The position numbers and the translations under genes are program-made. From the NCBI GenBank assembly GCA_020746105.1, contig CM036618.1:95412122-95476121 (forward strand): a DNA stretch of 64,000 nt. The letters are read 5' to 3'. The notes under the pieces are model-generated. The model was not told where the DNA came from and searched no databases. It saw only the letters and a list, made by a program, of their open reading frames with translations. This document shows positions 25,001 to 39,632 of this stretch, piece after piece. Positions within the stretch are counted from its first letter, which is position 1. Every line of letters starts with the position of its first letter. This stretch comes from Trogon surrucura. Lineage: Eukaryota > Chordata > Aves > Trogoniformes > Trogonidae.

Positions 25001-27224
25001 CCGCTCTGTCTTTGAAACACCCATCACTGAACTGAAAACATGTAAGTGAGGTTGACTGAATAGCCAAAGTGAAGCAGAGCAATCTGCTTGCAGACTCAGC
25101 AGACAGAAGGTCAAAAGTAAACAAGTTGCCTGAAAGTTTGCCACTATTTTAGCAATGTGAATTAGATATTAAAATGTCAATTAATTTTTCATAGTCCAAA
25201 AATAATTTATAACATAGATAAAAATACCTAATTCCCAATAAACAGTCCTGAAATAAATATTTTGTACTGAATCCTGCTCAAGTCATTAGGACTGTACAAA
25301 TGAATAATAGCAAGCAGAGCTGGCCTTTTATTGGCATGAGCTTGAAATGGCTGCCTTACTCAAGCATGCCTATAAAACACTCTTGCCACACTATCATGTA
25401 TTCCATTTACTCCTCATTTAAGAGAAAGGGGAAAAGGTTATTTTAGAAATACTTTAGAGTAATAAAATCTTTATTGCTACCATTTTTTGTATCTCTTATG
25501 CCTGTGAAGCCAGTTGATTTAGTTATGTCTACAGTTCTGGGAGTGATAGAAAGTCAGTGCTTAGGCATTTTGTATACCCCTAAATATTGCTTAAATTGGA
25601 GTATCTGCAAATCAGGAGGGGTGCAGTTTTAAGGCTGTGTAGCTCAAAAATTGACACAAATAAAAAACCCCCACATGCTGGGTATATCACAGCCTCACAG
25701 TCCCTCCTTCCAATGGGACACAGAAGGTGTTTCTAGCTCTGATGACCTGCAAGGCTACAAATCTCAACAGACTGGGATTGAATTGAAGCCTGTTACTGTA
25801 AGCAGAATATTTGAAAGACTGAGAGGGAAAATCTACCAGGAGCAGGGTATACATACATATAGGATTGAGATCTTTTGAAATCTATGTTAGGACCACAGAT
25901 ACTTTCTAAGCATTTTTAATATACGAATATATTACCGCATATTTGGAACAGCATTTTCTTGCATTAAATTCAGAACAAGCACTGTTGTCCAGTTTATCTA
26001 TATTTAATGTATAATGAAGAAAATCAATATCTCTGCCATACTAGCTGAAAACTTACTTTTTATTCATTAAAGCAATACTGTGCATCACTGGGAAAAAGAA
26101 AAAAAAAAATACTCTATTCCTTCCATTCCTATCTTTCGCCGTTGCTGGCACACAAATGACCAAAAAAAATAATTTAAAAAAATCACTGTGCTCAGCTAGG
26201 TAAGCCACTATTGTTAGGAGAAGTGAACAAAATCCTATTCTGCTGTGTTCATCACCAAACCTGTCAGATAAATTGTGATTGTTGTACCTCCCCTGATAGT
26301 GGCACAAGAGAAACAGAGAAATCCTGGTGCAATTTTCTAAGTCTGAGGTTGTAATGCTAGCAGTCAGAAAAATCATTGTGTGACTTATAAACAGAACAAA
26401 TTTGCTCAGGAAGTCACAGAGAGAAAAAATATGGAACTCCATGTTGCCGTTTTGACAATCACTTTCCTTCTGTTATTGCACTTTAAAAGAGAAGCCAACA
26501 TCATTTGGAATAAGATATCTGCTTTCTCAGCCGACACCAGTCTGTTGAGTAGCAGGATGACAAATATCTCTGTGGTTATTTAATTATTTAGGGCATAATA
26601 TGCTATTTTATTTGACAATCTGTTTGCTCTGTAGATAAACTGTAACACTGAGTAATTTTTCCTTATGAAGGAACAAGATTATCTGCTCATTAAATAATCT
26701 CATTGGCCCAATAGCAACATACACTACAAATAGAAATGACACTATGGAAAGAACGAAGCAGAGCTGCCTGGAAGTTGCAGAAGATACAGTAGAGACAACT
26801 CAGTCATTGCAGTGAGTGAGTGGAAGGAAATCTGTGGGGACTCACAGCAGCAGTGCTGCCTATACGGGCAGAAGAAATTGGGCTCCTGTGGAGTTACTGA
26901 GGTGAGGATCAGCTTTCCTCTTCTGGCTGGTCAGGTAAACTGCCTTATAGACCCCTAGGTGACACTGGCTGAATTACACTGGTATCCCACAGGACCAAGT
27001 TCAAGAAGCCTTGCTATGATTTCCTGGGACTTCTGTACCAGATGGTGGTTTGATCCAGAACCACAAACAGGTACAGAAGGTTCATTTTCCATAACTTGTT
27101 TCCATCTGATGTGCATCTTCAGATGGAAGTGATCTGGAGTTCATTTATTAAGTTATATAAGTGAGGGCAGCAGATATTTCATGATGCTCTGACTTTGCAG
27201 TGCCTAGATTGTGCATAGTGGTAA
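22021..27224. other. No gene seen; AT-rich DNA
   Basis: I recognise no exon, RNA gene or transposon. The longest open frame is 26442-26053 on the minus strand (129 codons) and has no recognised domain. A bulged hairpin at 23189-23224 is listed separately. An inverted CCAAT pair, ATTGG-C-CCAAT at 26702-26712, sits in a block that looks like possible conserved non-coding DNA, but nothing in the sequence alone proves it. Confidence 0.6.
23189..23224. repeat. 12-bp hairpin with a 2-nt bulge
   Basis: ATGCGGC-AGTTC at 23189-23200 pairs with GAACT-GG-GCCGCAT at 23211-23224 around a 10-nt loop. Seven and five base pairs are separated by a two-base bulge. CG dinucleotides are present in both arms, which is unusual in this CpG-poor region. 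Confidence 0.5.
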
Positions 27225-27435
27225 TAATAAGCTCTAAGCTATCAAACAGTACTTTCCATTCTAATACAGCCAAATGCTTTCACAGAGCTCTGTCATCATC
27301 ATCATCATTTTACAGATGAAAAAACACAGAGAAGTATTTCACTAGGGGCTGTATTAGAAACCAGTAACATATCTGATACTAATAACTAGCTTTCCAACCT
27401 CCTAGTCTAATGTTCTGACTACTATTTTACCCTAG
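27225..27435 (+). repeat. Ancient amniote L3/MIR-like repeat remnant
   Basis: The sequence follows the well-known order of old amniote L3/MIR-type 3' ends. It has a 'ccaaatgctttcacag' phrase like the usual 'gcgctttacaaac', then CATCATTTTACAGATGAAAAAAC, then ACAGAGAAGT, then 'aaccagtaac', and finally 'ctcctagtctaatgttctgactacta', corresponding to the usual 'cagtgctctaaccactaga' ending. A short (TCA)n run sits at 27292-27307. Divergence is high, so the assignment to L3 versus MIR is open. Confidence 0.5.
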
Positions 27436-30284
27436 AGACAAGAATAAGGATAAAAAGCTTTGTCATAACACAAGCAGCATAGTTTATATCACCTATATAA
27501 GAAAACAAAAATGATAGGGGATGATTTTAATAACTGACTGGTCTGGGCAGCCAAAGTTTTTTTTCTGAACAGCACTATGTCAAATGGCAAATTGCGTACC
27601 TTTGGAGCTAATGGGCATGTGAGAGTTAGACCTTGCTTCCTGGCTCACGTGAAAGATCCGGATGAACGAACCATCTCATCCATTTTCCTTCTTCGAGAGT
27701 GGCCAAAGTGAAATGTTTAGGAAAGAGTTGAGAAGGCATTTATCAACATTTATTTGGAATATTCTCAGAAGCCCCAAAAACTGGCAAATGAGGGACTTTC
27801 TGAAACAAAAGGTGTGATTTGTATTAAATAGCCCAATGGCAAGGAGTGTTACAGTTTACCTGAAAGCTGAAGAAGGAATTTCATTAGTTTATTCCGAACA
27901 CAAATGAAACAAATGGCAGTTGATGCCTCATAACACTTGTATTGGAAGAAATCTGAATAATTTTCTATTCACCCTCTCTGTGAAATCCCAACTTTTCTGG
28001 CCTCTGTCACTCAAGGCTAAACGCAAAGAATAGACACCAAAAGTAAGTTTGGTCCAAACCGGTTGTTGCTAGTGTTGGAAGAAGCCTACTAACAGCCCTG
28101 TGAAGGAGAAGCTCTGTCCCTCAGAGATACAGTAAAATATCGCAGGACTTGTCCTCATATGCCTGGCTTGGAAAAGTTACTACTTTGATTGTCTGATGCA
28201 GACAGTGTTTTAAAGCAAATAACTCTTTGATATCTATAGTAGAATAAGAATAAATCAGTATCTCTGCCTCTTTGATTTTTTTGTCGTCTTTGACTCTGCC
28301 AGCATAGCTTTTTTTCTGATGTCAATGTCAGTGTGGACAGCAATTCATTAGAAATGTGTGATCCCATCAATTCATCACAGACAGACCGACTGGGTACCAC
28401 TGACTTTCAATGAAACAAAATTTGAAGTGGTGATCTACAGGTAATAGGGTACTGTGTCCTGTTGCCAAGCCACAAAATGTAAGCATTTTTTGTAGAAAAC
28501 TTAAAAAAAAAAAAAGCATGATCCCTCTGCCCCAGTAGAAGCGTATGTGATCAATTTGCCATTTTGATCAGATTTTTTTTAGATCTTCAAATTCTCTTAA
28601 GATGAAGATGGGCAACTTAGTTTCAATAAGTGACTTTCAAAAAGGGTGTCTGTTGGCCCTACAGGGTCTTTTTCAGCTCTCCATCTACATTTAGGTCACA
28701 ACTGTGACGTTGCAATGCTACTCAGAAACAACCAAGCTCAGGCTGAAGAACAAAGGTAACAGTGTTTTGCATAGGCTAATGCACCTGGGTTTATAAGAAT
28801 ACTTGGTCAAATAAAACACTGTGCTAGCCCAGTGGGACTGTTCCCAACATGCAGTCAGAGTCAGTCTGACCATCTCTGCAGGGCGTTTCTCTGTACAGAG
28901 CAGCAAGACCATCCTGAGGCCTTTGATACACCAATTTCTGTACCACTGCCTAACTAAGCTCTTAGTTAAATTAAAAGTAGAATTTGTTTTTCTGGAGTTC
29001 ATGAAGGTTTTCAAGGCCTCAGTTTGCCTGTCTGCACTGAATTTCCAAAATAATGTTATGTGGCATGCTTCAGTATAGAAAGGATTTCTAAATACACAAT
29101 CCCATTGGTTACAATTAGCAATATAATGCTTAATGATCATTAGTCAAAAGAGCTCTTGAACTACCTGATTTTCATCCAAAACCTGTTGATTAGTAATCCC
29201 CTGTAGCTGGGCCATAACCTGTTACTGAAACACTGAAGAGAAACTTGGCTTGAATGTAATCGTTTGATTAGAATTCATCCAAGCAAAACATACTCTTTTT
29301 CAGAGAGCAAGCATATTTCTACTTCTTGTCAGCTTTTGACAAGAGGCAGGTGTATTAAGCATAAGAAATGTATGAAGCACGGAGTGTTTTTTGACCAAGC
29401 ACGTGGAAAATACATTTTCCTTGGCAACAGTGACACTTCCTAGTACACCAGTAAGGTACGACTGAACTGTCATGACCTATGCTCTTGGATGGGAGCAAAA
29501 AATAGAGGAAGAAATGCGAAAAAAAACCCTTAAAAATAATTACAGATAACTTATCTAAAATTAATCACAGGATCACTGTTGCTGTGAGGTTGCATTTTGC
29601 TGCTGATAAGCACGCAGACGGCAAGCTTAAATTGCGTCATTTCTTTGAGAAATCATAAATCAACATAACAGCTACCAAAATGTTGATTTTACTCTTGTGC
29701 CTTTTCTACTGAAACTGAGAATGCCTCTTGGAGTGCATTGCACCTACTCAAGCCTGCCTAAATTAGCTAGTAGCAGCTACTATCAGTAACTACAGATGCA
29801 CCCCCTGGAAGCTGATGCATGATTTGGAAGTTGGATTAACACACACATATAGAGGGCATCGGACAGTGAAATTACGCATGCTAAAAGCAGACAAATTCCA
29901 TTTCAGTTTAAATGCAATGAAATGCTACTTTCTGCTCCAGCTTCCTTTTGATGGGGCTTGCTGTGACTGTGTTGACCCTTATACACTTTTCTGAGTTGTA
30001 TCAAACAAGATGTGTCTCATTTTCTGCTTCCTTCAAGAGCTCTCTTTCCTGCCCAGCCTTAGAGTACGTTACCTTGGTCTCTCCAGTACCTACTTTTAGC
30101 CATTCTTTTATGCCATACAGCATAATATCACTATTCCCATCTCCCAGCTGATTATTGCTTTGCACTCATGACATATGCACAAATCTTCTCTCTCTGTTGG
30201 GAGTATTTGGAGAAAGTGAAAGTATAGTTGGAGGTTGGGTGAAAGTTCTGTCATTTACTCCGAGCTCTCACAACTTCTAGATCT
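27436..30284. other. No gene seen; AT-rich DNA
   Basis: Open frames at 29140-28718 (minus, 140 codons) and 28821-29078 (plus, 85 codons) overlap on opposite strands and show no family signature. The block 29570-29710 has few simple repeats and is rich in homeobox-like AAATC/TAAAT words, a look often shared by conserved non-coding elements, but this is impression only. Confidence 0.55.
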
Positions 30285-30620
30285 ATTCTTCATCACTCTT
30301 TATAACTACCTGAAGGGAAGATATAGCCAGGTGGGGATTGGTCTCCTCCCAGGCGGTTAGCAACAGGACAAGGGGGTATGGGCTTAAGCTCTGCCAGAGG
30401 AAATTTAGGCTGGATATTAGAAAGTGATTCTTTACAGAGAGAGTGGTCAAGCATTGGAATGGCCTGCCCAGGGAGGTGGTGGATTCACCGTCCCTGGAGG
30501 TTTTTAAACTGAGATTGGACATGGCACTTAGTGCCATGATCTAGTAAACGGATTGGAGTTGGACCAAGGGTTGAACTTGATGATCTCTGAGGTCTTTTCT
30601 AACCCAATTGATTCTATGAT
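30285..30620 (+). mobile_element. CR1: CR1 LINE 3' fragment, plus strand
   Basis: The plus strand reads as the end of CR1 ORF2 and its 3' untranslated region. Decayed peptide pieces correspond to LYNYLKG, SDNRTRG-type and [15 protein letters not shown] segments. These are followed by 'ttgaacttgatgatctctgaggtc' and a terminal GATTCTATGAT. Several stops and small shifts break the frame. The wording (for example 'gccaggtggggattggtctcctcccaggcg') marks a subfamily different from the copies at 10833, 20488 and 50996. The 5' limit is approximate. Confidence 0.92.
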
Positions 30621-33600
30621 ATCCCTTGGGCACTTCAAATAAATCTCTGAATCCATGAGGCAAAGTTAGAAACATACTCAGCAGCTCAACATGCAAGGAA
30701 CTACTTCCACTATAGACAGTAGCTACTTCTATCTATGCCTTTTTATTTTTTTTTTCTTCTGCACCTTCCTATCTGATGAGTTGGGAGGGAATTTCTTATT
30801 CTTAATCTTCTTCCTCATTTGATGTTTATGAGTGAGCACAGCCCCTGCAGCTGCCCTGCTAGGAACAGATATGCTGTGCTGTCACCAGATTACAGGACAG
30901 TAGGTTGCTTGTTTGGCGGTGCTAAGTCCCTCCTGGCTACAAAAGGAGGTGACAGCAAGAACTAGAAAGAAAAGGAAGATTAATGGTGTATGTAACACAG
31001 TAGAAATAAGGAATTATCCTACTCCGCAGAAGGTGCTTTCCAGAGGAAATGAATTGAGAGAGGCAGATATAGGAGCCAGTAACATCTGCAACTAGTCATT
31101 TATCCAGTTTATGCAACTGCACGATAAACTTCATGCAGTCCCATGATAATAGTTATCTTCTGACTTGAATGCCACACAAAACAAGGGGATCATGATTAAT
31201 GTCTGACAGCCAAAGGGTCCTTGTTACCAAGCAACGTGACTTCTTCTGCAGAACCAGATTTCTACTTTGATCCATTTCCATTTGTTTTCTGCATTTTATC
31301 CATTAACAATTGACAGAAACAGGTACAATAAATATCAACGAAGCATCTATTAACTTTCTAAAAGAGTTGAGAGAGATAACTGTTAATTAATTCAGATAAG
31401 TGCCGATATATAATTCACCCATAAAATTAACTTTTTAATAGATAAACGCTTCATAGAGAAACTTTGTTGCCTACGGTAAGATTGAGTTCACTACCTCTTG
31501 TGGACTATGTGGATGCTTTCCAGAGGTTTAACATCCTGCCCTTTGCTAACAGAGGTATACACCTAACATGGAGGTGGGGAGAGTAGGAAGGGAAGTTTGA
31601 CAGCAAAAGCAATGAAGAAGCTACTGTATGTAAGAAAAAAAAAAAACTCAATCACTAGATTATACCTTTTACTAATGGGAAAACAATTTTATCAGGGGGA
31701 TTTGCCATGATGCAATCTCCTTACAGAAGAGATACTAGTTAAGTGGAGAACTGCATTATGGATTACTTATACTTCCTATTAACCTTCTATGAAAAAGTGT
31801 AAGCTTCAAAGTGGTTGTGGGTTTTTACTTGATTTTGAAGAGTTAAATACTATTCTAGACACCTGTGTCCAAGCTATGCCTGTGCCAATGAGTTCTTAGG
31901 CGATACTCGGCAAGTTTCCTAACAAAGAACTCACAGGGGTTTTAACATTTTTTCATCCTTCAACATGACATTTGGTGATTCATTTTCTAGAAGTGCTGAC
32001 ATCTCCTGTCTACAGCTGAAAACAGTGGAACTGTGCCCTGATACAACAAATTTACATTAAATAATAATGTGACGAGCTGAAATCAAAGTGTCCCAAAAGA
32101 TGCCTGTAACAGTTGCCGTTGCCATAACTCAGGTCTTAAAGAGTAAAAGGAGAATAAAGGGGGTTGGCAATGTGGATTGGATCATGCCACCTAAGGGTAG
32201 CTGTAGAGTCCAGAAACCAGTTTGATCCTTTTCTATATTATTCATTTCCTACCTCTCTCTTTGGCAAAAGCTAGCAATGTCTCATGTAAGAAGAAAGACA
32301 GAGGTCCAAAAGAGAGAGAAAAAAATGAATAAATGCACTTTTACTGTGCTAAATGAATAGCTGGTGATGATATATCCATGACATTCAAGATCAGGAAACA
32401 TACTTGGAATGGTTTTTCAGCTCTGATCACAGATTTGATGTCCAGGGTGTGAAGAGAGGTTCCTTAATAGCCATGAACCAAAAAAAGAAAGACAGGAGAA
32501 ATATCTTGCTTTCCTCAACCACAGAGTGAAAGCCATTAGCCAGGAAGAACAATTTCCCCAGTGTGGCCTCAAGGTCTCAAGAGGTCGTAAAAGAGGAACA
32601 GCAGTTTTCAATGAAGTTCACTAGGGTCTACACATATGTTTCTATTGCTGTATCTGCAGTCATCATCACCGCTTAAGGTTTATTATCCAGTGAGCATTAT
32701 GTGCTGTTGGTGCAGTAGATCTTCCTTAACAATTGATGAATATGGGCATTTTCATACAATCATCCCTTCTTTCAGATGGTTAGGATTAATGTGTCACCAC
32801 AGATAATCGTGCCTTTTTCCCAAAGAAAAGGACTTTTTCCCCTCTGGAGACACCAAGAAACATCTGTCTGTTTGCTGAGATGCAGCTATTTTTGTGGCAA
32901 ACCAATTAATCTCCTAAGTGGCCTTCACAGATTATTTTTCTTTTCTGATCTTCTGCATTCCTCGGACCTTGTGAGCCAGTTCATGGTACTTAGCAATTTG
33001 TTAAGTAGAAAAGTGCCCCACCTATGCAGCTATATGTATACACAACATAGATGAATCATTTTGGGTCTTGCTTCCAGCGAAGAAAATGTGCTGATTTGCT
33101 GCCACACCGGGCTCAGTCCTGTCAAGTCCTGGGACCACCTGAAGGCAGGAATACCCCATCTCAAGACGGTAAAAATCTCATTATCAAAAACGAACAACCA
33201 AATGTTCTCAATTCCCTTGAAAACTTAGCCACTTGTGGAATATGTTGCCTCTATAGCCATCGGTAAGTTTTGGTTTTGTGCAAGAGACATTGCCTGAAGA
33301 TTTCAGTGGACGGAAATGGATCAGTGTCTTTTTTTCTCTAAGTGTAAATGTCACTAAGGTTTGAAATGAAAATTTTACTGAATGTACCGGAAGTTCTTCC
33401 CTCATTCCTGACTTTGGAAGACAGCATCTGAAAATTCAAAAAAAAAAAAACACCACCCACAAAAAAAACCCTCAGCAGCAGAGAATGTGAAAATGTTTGC
33501 TAAAAATGTCCAAACACGTACGTAAACTTGCACATATATTTAGGGGAAATAGTGCACCTGTGTGCACTTTACACTTGCTTTCACCTTCCTGAAAATGAAC

Positions 33601-36600
33601 TCTCAGCACAAATAATCTTTATTTAAGTTAAATACCTCTCAGCAACCCTACCAGCTATCCCTGTTTCTGATATCTTTGATTATATCCCTGGGTTAAACTT
33701 TAGGAATGACACAGCAAACCTGGCAGCCATAGTCCCTTTAGTAGTTCAATATGTTTATGAGGGTCGAAGGATGTTATTTGTGGCAGTTTAAATGCTAAAC
33801 TGAGTAATCAGTTCATTAGGATTTTGCTCAATACATCTGCCATCTGCAGCTGAAGCATGCAAAACCAGACTCAGATAATTCACCAGACAGTTTAACGTAT
33901 GAACAAGATGAACTCCTCAAACATTGATTGACAAATCCCAGGATTTTGTTAGCAGAGATAAGTGCATATTCGCAACCACACCCACGGATAACTTCTCCAC
34001 TTCCAGCATGGAAGCACTGTAATACTCCTGCATTTATCAGCTGAACCAGGTGTGCACAACTCTACCTCCACCATCTGATCCAGGACAGCCTCAGCTAGCA
34101 ATATCAGGCTTCAGGGGGCTGAGAAGGAATCTGGGGAGCTTCATCAGAGTTATGGAAACCTTGCTGTTGATTGGTATAGAGACCACACCACACTTGTGTG
34201 GTGGGCCTGGAGACAATGAAATACTCAACCCATGGCTCTATGGTGGCTTGTCTTTCTGTCTTAGAGGATCAATATTCCCATTGCAACAAAACCCTGTTGC
34301 CTTCTTTAAGGTATCTCAGTCTCTTGAAATCAAATATTATTTTATGCTCTCTCATCCTTCCCTTCCACTCTAGCCTGGTGAATATCCATCCTACAGCCTG
34401 CATGCTGTTAGTTGTTTTCATGGATTTTTTTTCCACAAACACATAATTCCTCTCTTTGACTCTTATCTCACTCTCCACATCAAGCCATATCTCTGCTAAT
34501 GTGGCTCTGCTCTGCCACAACAGTCAATAATTCAACAAAGACCAGAAACAAATGACTGAAGTCTCACCCAAGTCCCCATGCTAATATTTTTCTCTGATGA
34601 AGTTTATACCTTCAGACATTTCTAACCTCTAAGACACATGGAATACAGCAATTTAGAGGAAGTTCAAATCTCTGGTTACCTGTCTGATCTGATAGTCTCC
34701 AGATGCATCATACAGCTCAAATATGATAAATGCCCTTCCCTACACAGGAAGAGAAATTTTCTTAGGTTAGTTACAGTGTAGAGAAAATGACCAGAAAAGG
34801 CTGAACCATCCCAGACTCCTTAGTCCCTGAGCATATACACTCGTGTTTTGGTTCGGGAAGTTGTCTCTGTCACAGTAGTGAGCTAAAGATTTTTCCTGTC
34901 CACGAGTAAGTCACCTGTGAGGATAAACCTGAAGCAAGACATCCTTCTCCAGTACTCCATTAGCATTCAGTTAGTTCCTTGCTAGTGTCCTATTAAATGC
35001 AGGCTTAATTTAGACTTAGAAGCAATTCATGAAGCCCTGAGTATTTCACTGATCAAAAATCTCTTGAGGTTCTGCTTCTGCAACAAAAATTTATATAAGA
35101 AGAGAAAGAGGGACAGAGGAGAAGCAGAAAAGCAAAACCCTGCATCATAGCTCAGCATGATAAAGAAACATGTGAAGGAAGGGTGCACTGTGGGGAGAGG
35201 GAGGAAAGAAGTGATTATGTTGTAGAGGATGATCTTCCTCCTCAAAATGCCTCTGGGAAACAGGAAGCAAGAAAACATGAGAATCCCGCCAGTACACACA
35301 ATGACCCTTCAAAGCACCATGGGGAACCCACTGATGAAGAGCTTCTCTCTAATGCCTCCTGCCAACTCGATGTTTGCCAAATCCCATTTGCCTCTAATCG
35401 CTTACAGACAGTTGCCTGGCCTGAATCAGCTCCTTCTTTTTTTCTGGTGCAAAGCTGGAGTTGGGCTGCAAAAGCTTGCTTGGTGCAGTGTATGCGAAAG
35501 CAGGCCTGTGCCTAACGTTATGGTCCACAGAGAAACGAAAATGTCTTAGCAGCTGGCTTGGACAAATTCTGGAGAAGCAGGTCGTTAGCAGGGTGGGCAC
35601 GCAGACCTGAGTGATATTAAAAGGGTTATCTTTACAGGCAGAGAGAGTATACAGCTAGGATATTCCCAGTAGGTGCTCTGGGAAGAAGTGGTTAATCAGA
35701 GACACAATTACTTTTCTGACAGCTCAGGAAAGAGAAATTGCTGACTGAAGGCCGTATTGACATTCATCTTGCTACATTACTCTTTCCCTAAACCAGTTAC
35801 CCTTTCTTACTCATCCAGTGCCTTTTGCAGGATACTGCTCACAAAGCCTGACCGCCTTTTGGAGGCAAACCTGGGTTTCTGGAAGATTCTTCATGGCATA
35901 GCAAAAACAAAGAGAAAAAGGAAACCTTATTAGGTGCTAGGCACCCAGACCAAGGACCAAGGCAAATCTAACCTGCATCTTCATAGTATGTGTTGTTCTC
36001 TGTAAGACCAGCTGTTCATCATGTCCACCTTCCTTCAATCCTTAAATTATGGCAATATATAAGAGTAAGAAATTGCTTTCTGACCATCCTCTGCATACCT
36101 TCGGCAACAGAAGCAATCAGCTGACATCCTGAAGCTCAGCGTCTGATTGCATTTCATATGCATAATGGTGGCTGTTATTATTGGTAAGAACAACAGTTGT
36201 CACAGTTCAACAAATGTGTCTTAATCATTTTCTGCTTATGTAACGCACCATATACAAGTATTAATGCAATCAAGTGCACTCTAAATACTGACTGCAGAAA
36301 TACTGCCTACATTCTCCTTTTGCTCAGTAAAGACTGTTACTGAAACTAGAGGTATGGATAGAAAAGCACGGTGCAGAAGCTGGGTAATTTGATAGGATAT
36401 GTCCCATGTCTAGATGTTTCATACGTAAGCTGGTCCTTAATTATAGGTTCAAATCCTAGTTTAAGAAAAGCTAACAAAACTCCTATGTATCTGATCTCTT
36501 TTGCCACTGGCCCATCAGGATTTGTTACACGGATTTGTGTCGTGTTATTCTGAATTTAGATTCTTGTATGTAAGAGCAAACGAAGCCTGCATGCAGCAAT

Positions 36601-36620
36601 AACCTTAGCTACCCAGGAGG

Positions 36621-36648
36621 AAAAAAAAAAAAAAGAGAGAGAAAAAAG
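36621..36648 (+). repeat. A-rich/GA simple repeat
   Basis: Fourteen A are followed by GAGAGAG and six A. Simple low-complexity sequence. Confidence 0.8.
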
Positions 36649-39632
36649 GTCTGTGTGTAGATATTGAGATGGTATGATTTCGCCTCTCACACTCATAAAT
36701 TAATTATGCCAGTACTCTCTTTAACACCAAGGAGAATAGCTACAGACTAGTGTACATCTGTACCACTGAATTCCCTCATCCTTCCAAAAGGGTAGTTTCA
36801 GCCTGGCTGCCTACTGAGAGAAGCTTGTGGTCCCTGATTACTCCTGACTGATTGTCTGGGAGAGTGTATGAGCCAAATCTCCAGGGCCAATTCTAGCAAT
36901 GCAACACTGTGAGCAATTAGATTCAGGGGCCCAGGAACCTTTTTCTGGCACTTTTAAAAATCCTGAACTATAAGCTCAGCATTGCTGTACCAAATTTACT
37001 TAGGCTGTGATGTGTTTTGGGTTAGGGATTGCTAAGAACTCAAGATAGAGGTCACTTTGAAAGTATATATATGTATATAGCTATACCTATATCCAGTTAT
37101 TGGCTGGATAGGGAATTATTCTTCTACAGAATTAGAAGTAGCACTACAAATAAACTTTCTTTCATCAGTGAACAAGTCATTGCCTCTTTTTTTAATGCAA
37201 AGGAGGGAGAAGAACAAACTGGGATGGGGAGACAAGCAGTTCCCAAAGTGCCTCTGAAAACTCATTTCTAACTCTAAACTATCTGTGGTCCTTGTTACAG
37301 TGTTTTTCAGATTTACAAATTACAAAATGTAACTTGAAATGAAGATATTCACATGGCCTTGGTTTGCTGGTACAGTATGGGGCAGTTTGCACAGTTCAGA
37401 TCAAGTATACAGAAACACTGCTATTGCCTGGTTCTTCTTCTAACCAGGGTTTGATCTAGGAGTTCTGTTTTTCTCCATTCCTGGTTCTGACTCTTCTCTG
37501 CATGAAACCAGGCCATTCAACTGAATAACGAGGGATTTTTTTCTGTGAATTCTTCTGCAACTCAGACTGAGAAAATGCCATCAATCCGTATCTCAAGTGA
37601 GTTGTAACCAAGGTTTTAGACTGGAAAAAAAAAACACTGAGCATGTCCCAACTGGTAACTTAAGCACAATATACAACTTTTTAACCTAATGAGACTACAC
37701 AAGGTTAGTCTGTTTGGTTCCCTGCCAGCAACAAACGAGGCTTGCTCAGCCCTACCAGCTCAGTTTTGGGATGACTGTCTTGCCACTGGTGAGCAAGTTC
37801 CTGCAGTTGCAGTTTCAAGGGTAGAAAAGAGCAAGCCGCCCTTCATTAAACTCTCCAATAAACTGAGCAAATGGGAGCAGAGTCAGAACTGAGACCCGCA
37901 GATAAACCTGCCTGTCTTCTTGCTCAGAGCAATGCTTAATCGCATGGCCCACCCCATGGGTAGAAAAGGTCTGTGGTCAGCACACTTGCTACACACACGG
38001 TCACCCGTTTTGAAACCCACTCAGTTCAACTCTGTCACTTCTCCTGAGTTTGACTTATTTCTGAAAATCTTTCAAATGGGCCTGGCTGAAGCAAACCATG
38101 AAAAATTGAGCCATTTCCCCCAGCTCAGGTAAATGCTACACAAATCTACACAAATGCAGAGCAGTCCCTCAGTGTTTAACTGTGCATAGCAACAGCACAT
38201 ACCATTACGGCAGCTGATAAAGAATACGGTACTCAGATGAAAATACAGGGTATATTTTGGAATTTCTATGTTGAATGCATTAAGAGCAGAGCCTGGATCA
38301 CAGCCAGGGTGTTGAACATCACAAAAAGAGAAGTTGATAATTGCAAGGATGAAAGTCTTTGTGTATGGGAGATCAGATCTGGGTAGTGTCCTGATCACAG
38401 CTGTTCTGAAGCAAAACCAAACAAATAAATAAATAAAAAATACTTGCAAAGAGGAAAGTAACATCTTTTGAGTTGTTAGCACCTGGATTCTCCTGTTTAA
38501 TAAATTCTCTTAGACCTGTTTTGGGTACAAAATTTGCAAGGATACAACAGTCAAGTAAAGAAGAATTACTTCTATGACAGGTTATCTGAATGAATTTGAA
38601 CTTTTTTACTGGAAAGAGGTCTGGTTTGTGAAATGGACAATTTACCTTCTCTTTAGTTAGAAGCAGGGGGAAAAAAAAAAGCAGATCAAGTATAGAAGAA
38701 TTGTAGAAAGAGAGAATTAGTGAAAGTCACTGTAACCAGCTGTAATTACTTTAACAAAGTGCTGGACAAACAAGCTGGAAAAAGTCCCTCATTCAAACAT
38801 TTTAAGGAATAGTAGTCCTTCATTCCCCTGTAAGAGTGGGCAGAGTGAAGGACCAGAGCCATTTCCTCTGCAAAATCCATCATTAAGGTGCGTACTCTGT
38901 TCTGGGTGGCACTTCACTGTTTATTTCAGGCTGCTGATGCCAACTGAGTTTGTTGGACTGTATATAGTGCTCCAAGCTAAGAATCCCTCCGAGTGATGAT
39001 CCCAATTTTTCCAGTGACTGAGTCTATGACAAACAATCTGTACATCACAGGCATCACTTTCCCCACCTGTGAAAACTTAACAAACTTTTTCGTTTGTCAA
39101 ATAGTGTTAAAATTAGTCAGCAAGAGTCAGAGCACAAAACCTTATTCCCTGGATGAATAGTTTTTCACCTACCTCATCTGTCTAATTTCTCTGGAACTGG
39201 CCATTTATTTATTCTTTAAGACTGTAATATTTACACAGTATTTTGGGAGAAATTTTAATGACACCACCTTATAAGACTCAATATAGATTTTCTTTTTCCC
39301 CTAAGAAGCATGACTTTCATGAGCCAGAAGAAACATAATAGTTAACAGTAGCGCTAAAGGGGATTCTATATCCCTACCTCGTGGGCTATGTTCACAAAAG
39401 AATGTGAAGATGAAAAAGATTTCTGTCATCTGAGGTTATGACTGACACGGTTTGAAAATAGAGTTTGAGTATGAGATGACAATCTGGTATGCTGGAAGTT
39501 GTTTTACTACCCAAAAATGACAAAGACAAAACGTTAAAAGTATATATAGAATGAAAATTAAAGAATTCCATAATAATTAGAAATATTTAAATAAAAAAAC
39601 CCCTGTGTTTTCTATTTAAGGAAACTTGATGG

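Noticed and set aside
28718..29140. 140-codon minus-strand open frame
   Set aside because: It overlaps an 85-codon plus-strand frame, has no recognised motif and no conserved exon boundary.
36440..36462. tRNA-like GGTTCAAATCC box
   Set aside because: A T-arm-like stem of about four pairs is present, but no A box, D arm or acceptor stem pairs upstream, and no mitochondrial or SINE context was recognised.
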